Origin: Verrucomicrobiota bacterium | GTDB lineage: Bacteria; Verrucomicrobiota; Verrucomicrobiia; Limisphaerales; SXTU01 | Reading direction: 5' to 3' | Assembly: GCA_016871445.1 (NCBI GenBank) | Contig: VHDH01000016.1 | Coordinates: forward strand, 1-46,365 | Length of the DNA: 46,365 nucleotides | Part shown: piece by piece, positions 45,087-46,365 of the stretch | How positions within the stretch are numbered: position 1 is the first letter of the stretch | How the letters are laid out: each line of letters opens with the position of its first letter | Program-made: the position numbers and the translations under genes | The notes under the pieces: model-generated | The model's input: the letters and a program-made list of their open reading frames with translations, nothing else | The model's database searches: none | Told to the model about the DNA's origin: nothing

Positions 45087-46136
45087 ATGAAAGCTGCCGT
45101 CCTCCACGGGAAAGAAGATGTCCGCCTCGAAGAAGTGCCCGAACGTCCGCTCGCGCCCGGCGAGGTGCGCGTGCGCATCCGCGCGGCGTTGACGTGCGGC
45201 ACCGACCTGAAAGTCTTCAAGCGCGGTTATCACGCGAAGATGCTCGTGCCACCCACTGTTTTCGGCCACGAGCTGGCGGGTGAAATCACCGAAATGCGGG
45301 ATGCGCAAGGTGGAATGCGGACTGCGGACTGGCACGTCGGGGACCGCGTGGTGGTGGCGAACTCCGCGCCGTGCGATGTTTGTGCGCCGTGCAAACGCGG
45401 GCAGGAAAACCTTTGTGATGATTTGCTTTTCCTGAATGGCGCTTACGCGGAGTCCATCGTCGTGCCGGACCGCCTGGTGAAGAAGAACCTTCTGCGGCTC
45501 AAGCCCGGCACCACCTACCGCGACGCAGCGCTGACCGAACCGCTCGCATGCGTGGTGCAGGGCGTCGAGGATTCGCAGCTTGCCGCCGGGCAACGCGTAT
45601 TAGTCATCGGCGCGGGACCAATCGGGCTGATGTTCGTGGCTTTAGCGAAGCATCTAGGCTGCGAAGTCGCCGTGGCGGGGCGGGGCGCGGCTCGGTTGAA
45701 CGCCGCACACCGGCTCGGGGCAACTGAATTGTTTGATGTCGGCGCGGAAGGCGACGCAATAAAAACGATCACAGCCCGCCTGCCCAAGCCAGATTTCGAC
45801 GTGGTCATCGAAGCCGTCGGCAAGCCCGAGGCGTGGGAGGCGGCGGTGCGGCTCGTGCGCAAGGGCGGGCTGGTGAACTTCTTCGGCGGCTGCCCGGCGG
45901 GCACGAGCATCGCGCTGGACACAGGGCTGATCCACTACTCGAACCTTACGCTGCGGGCCAGCTTCCACCACACACCGCGCACCATCCGCCGCGCGTTGGC
46001 GTTCATCGAGTCCGGCGTCATCCGCGCCGCCGACTTCGTGGACGGCGAGTGCGGCTTGAGCGGGCTGCCGGAGCTGTTCCGCAGCATGACAGCGGGCAAC
46101 CGCGTGGTGAAAACCCTCGTGGACGTGAGCCGTTGA
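45087..46136 (+). CDS. Zinc-dependent alcohol dehydrogenase (MDR family)
   Basis: A 349-residue medium-chain dehydrogenase. MKAAVLHGKEDVRLEEVPERPL begins at ATG 45087. Catalytic zinc ligands include Cys37 (LTCGTD), His61/Glu62 of GHE; the structural zinc loop CDVCAPCKRGQENLC has Cys96, 99, 102 and 110. The NAD Rossmann loop is VLVIGAGPIGLMFVAL. FGGCPAGTSIALDTGLIHYSNLTLRASFHHTP is near the C-terminus. It resembles threonine/sorbitol-dehydrogenase-like members; the substrate is unknown. An odd point is residues 70-83 (MRDAQGGMRTADWH): this stretch, between ITE and VGDRVV, is encoded wholly by six heptanucleotide units, replacing the usual short V-G-x-x-V-x-x-[FW]-x loop. Confidence 0.92.
   Translation: MKAAVLHGKEDVRLEEVPERPLAPGEVRVRIRAALTCGTDLKVFKRGYHAKMLVPPTVFGHELAGEITEMRDAQGGMRTADWHVGDRVVVANSAPCDVCAPCKRGQENLCDDLLFLNGAYAESIVVPDRLVKKNLLRLKPGTTYRDAALTEPLACVVQGVEDSQLAAGQRVLVIGAGPIGLMFVALAKHLGCEVAVAGRGAARLNAAHRLGATELFDVGAEGDAIKTITARLPKPDFDVVIEAVGKPEAWEAAVRLVRKGGLVNFFGGCPAGTSIALDTGLIHYSNLTLRASFHHTPRTIRRALAFIESGVIRAADFVDGECGLSGLPELFRSMTAGNRVVKTLVDVSR
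45293..45334. repeat. Six imperfect heptanucleotide units inside the alcohol dehydrogenase gene
   Basis: AATGCGG (45293-45299), GATGCGC, AAGGTGG, AATGCGG (45314-45320), ACTGCGG and ACTGGCA follow end to end. Six units of 7 bp give 42 bp, or exactly 14 codons, so the frame is preserved. They encode most of the loop at residues 70-83. Confidence 0.78.
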
Positions 46137-46204
46137 CCCGGACAACTCCCAAAAATCCGCTGGCATATTCGCGGCCGTTCGCTTCCATTCGCAGGCACAT
46201 TAGC

Positions 46205-46365
46205 ATGAAACAGAATCACGTTCGCGCCAAACTCAAACGCGGCGAGCCGAGCTTTGGCACTTGGCTCGCGCTGCCCGACCCCGCCGCCGCCCGCCTCATG
46301 TCCGGCCTGGGCTTCGACTGGATGACCTGCGACATGGAGCACTCGGGTTACAACTTCGAGACAGT
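46205..46365 (+). CDS. HpcH/HpaI aldolase/citrate lyase family protein, N-terminal part (cut by window edge)
   Basis: Only about 53 residues are visible from ATG 46205. KLKRGEPSFGTWLALPDPAAARLMSGLGFDWMTCDMEHSGYN matches the N-terminus of class II pyruvate aldolases of the HpcH/HpaI group: L-x-x-G-x-x-x-x-G-[TL]-[WF], then G-[FY]-D-[WF]-x-x-x-D-x-E-H with the His that starts the reaction (DMEH). Such enzymes cleave 4-hydroxy-2-ketoacids, e.g. 2-keto-3-deoxy-sugar acids, into pyruvate and an aldehyde. It starts 68 bp after the alcohol dehydrogenase gene in the same direction, so the two may share an operon for sugar-acid breakdown. Confidence 0.85.
   Translation, partial: MKQNHVRAKLKRGEPSFGTWLALPDPAAARLMSGLGFDWMTCDMEHSGYNFET

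Noticed and set aside
44943-45593. N-terminal extension of the DedA gene to 45593 (433 aa in one frame)
   Set aside because: The added part overlaps the well-supported alcohol dehydrogenase gene on the opposite strand and shows no DedA similarity; the DedA product is complete from the ATG at 44942.

Overview
The window reads as a piece of chromosome from a GC-rich, Gram-negative member of the PVC group, most likely Verrucomicrobiota (Pedosphaera/Limisphaera-like). The reasons are two very large secreted 'PVC-type dehydrogenase' proteins, a DUF1549/DUF1553 cytochrome protein, a prepilin with the [22 protein letters not shown] leader and ADGH tail common in Verrucomicrobia and Planctomycetes, ThuA, DUF6807, sulfatase and SirB1 proteins, a DUF5679 zinc ribbon and an LptD-like outer-membrane protein. 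This assignment is inferred from gene families, not from a marker tree. No rRNA, phage, transposase or CRISPR was seen. One tRNA gene (Asp, GTC) is present.

Layout. 1-6.9 kb: a truncated metallo-beta-lactamase-fold nuclease, then two large exported proteins on the + strand (SGNH hydrolase + beta-propeller + cupredoxin; cytochrome/DUF1549/LamG-like/DUF1553). 7.2-14.8 kb: mixed housekeeping and secreted genes (ROK polyphosphate-type glucokinase, SirB1-like protein, all-alpha dUTPase, ThuA protein, tRNA-Asp, leuB, YjbQ protein, sulfatase, GNAT enzyme and a possible 31-residue membrane peptide). 14.9-17.9 kb: a tightly packed four-gene minus-strand operon (membrane-anchored protein, pseudopilin, ABC ATPase, ABC-2 permease). 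18.1-20.7 kb: HU with a textbook terminator, glutathione-peroxidase-like protein, tandem NDP kinase with DUF5679 protein. 21.0-25.2 kb: sarcosine-oxidase-like flavoprotein, OYE-type oxidoreductase and a secreted PQQ-like propeller. 25.3-27.8 kb: aroQ-accB-accC. 27.9-30.7 kb: a divergent protein kinase, a CPBP protease and a ComF protein. 30.7-36.3 kb: DUF6807 protein, an unrecognised exported protein and a cytochrome-c-tailed PVC dehydrogenase. 36.4-40.1 kb: LptD-like protein, SDR epimerase, DUF721/DciA-like protein. 40.0-46.4 kb: a GH42 beta-galactosidase-like protein, a secreted esterase, DedA, a zinc alcohol dehydrogenase and the start of an HpcH/HpaI aldolase.

Together the genes suggest an aerobic or microaerobic heterotroph that breaks down sulfated or acetylated polysaccharides with exported enzymes (sulfatase, esterase, GH42, propeller dehydrogenases) beside ordinary biosynthesis (leucine, fatty acid, shikimate).

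The most unusual signal is not a gene. Short runs of imperfect 7-bp tandem repeats, each with a different core sequence, recur at about seven places, and five of these runs (in four genes) lie inside coding frames: two in the DUF1549/DUF1553 gene and one each in the pseudopilin leader, the OYE gene and the alcohol dehydrogenase. Palindromic REP-like units also sit in frame inside the DUF1549 gene. Other points for follow-up are a protein kinase with altered catalytic motifs, a GH42 protein whose acid/base glutamate reads as glycine, a tandem NDP kinase with a dead-looking first half, and the pseudopilin-ABC operon.
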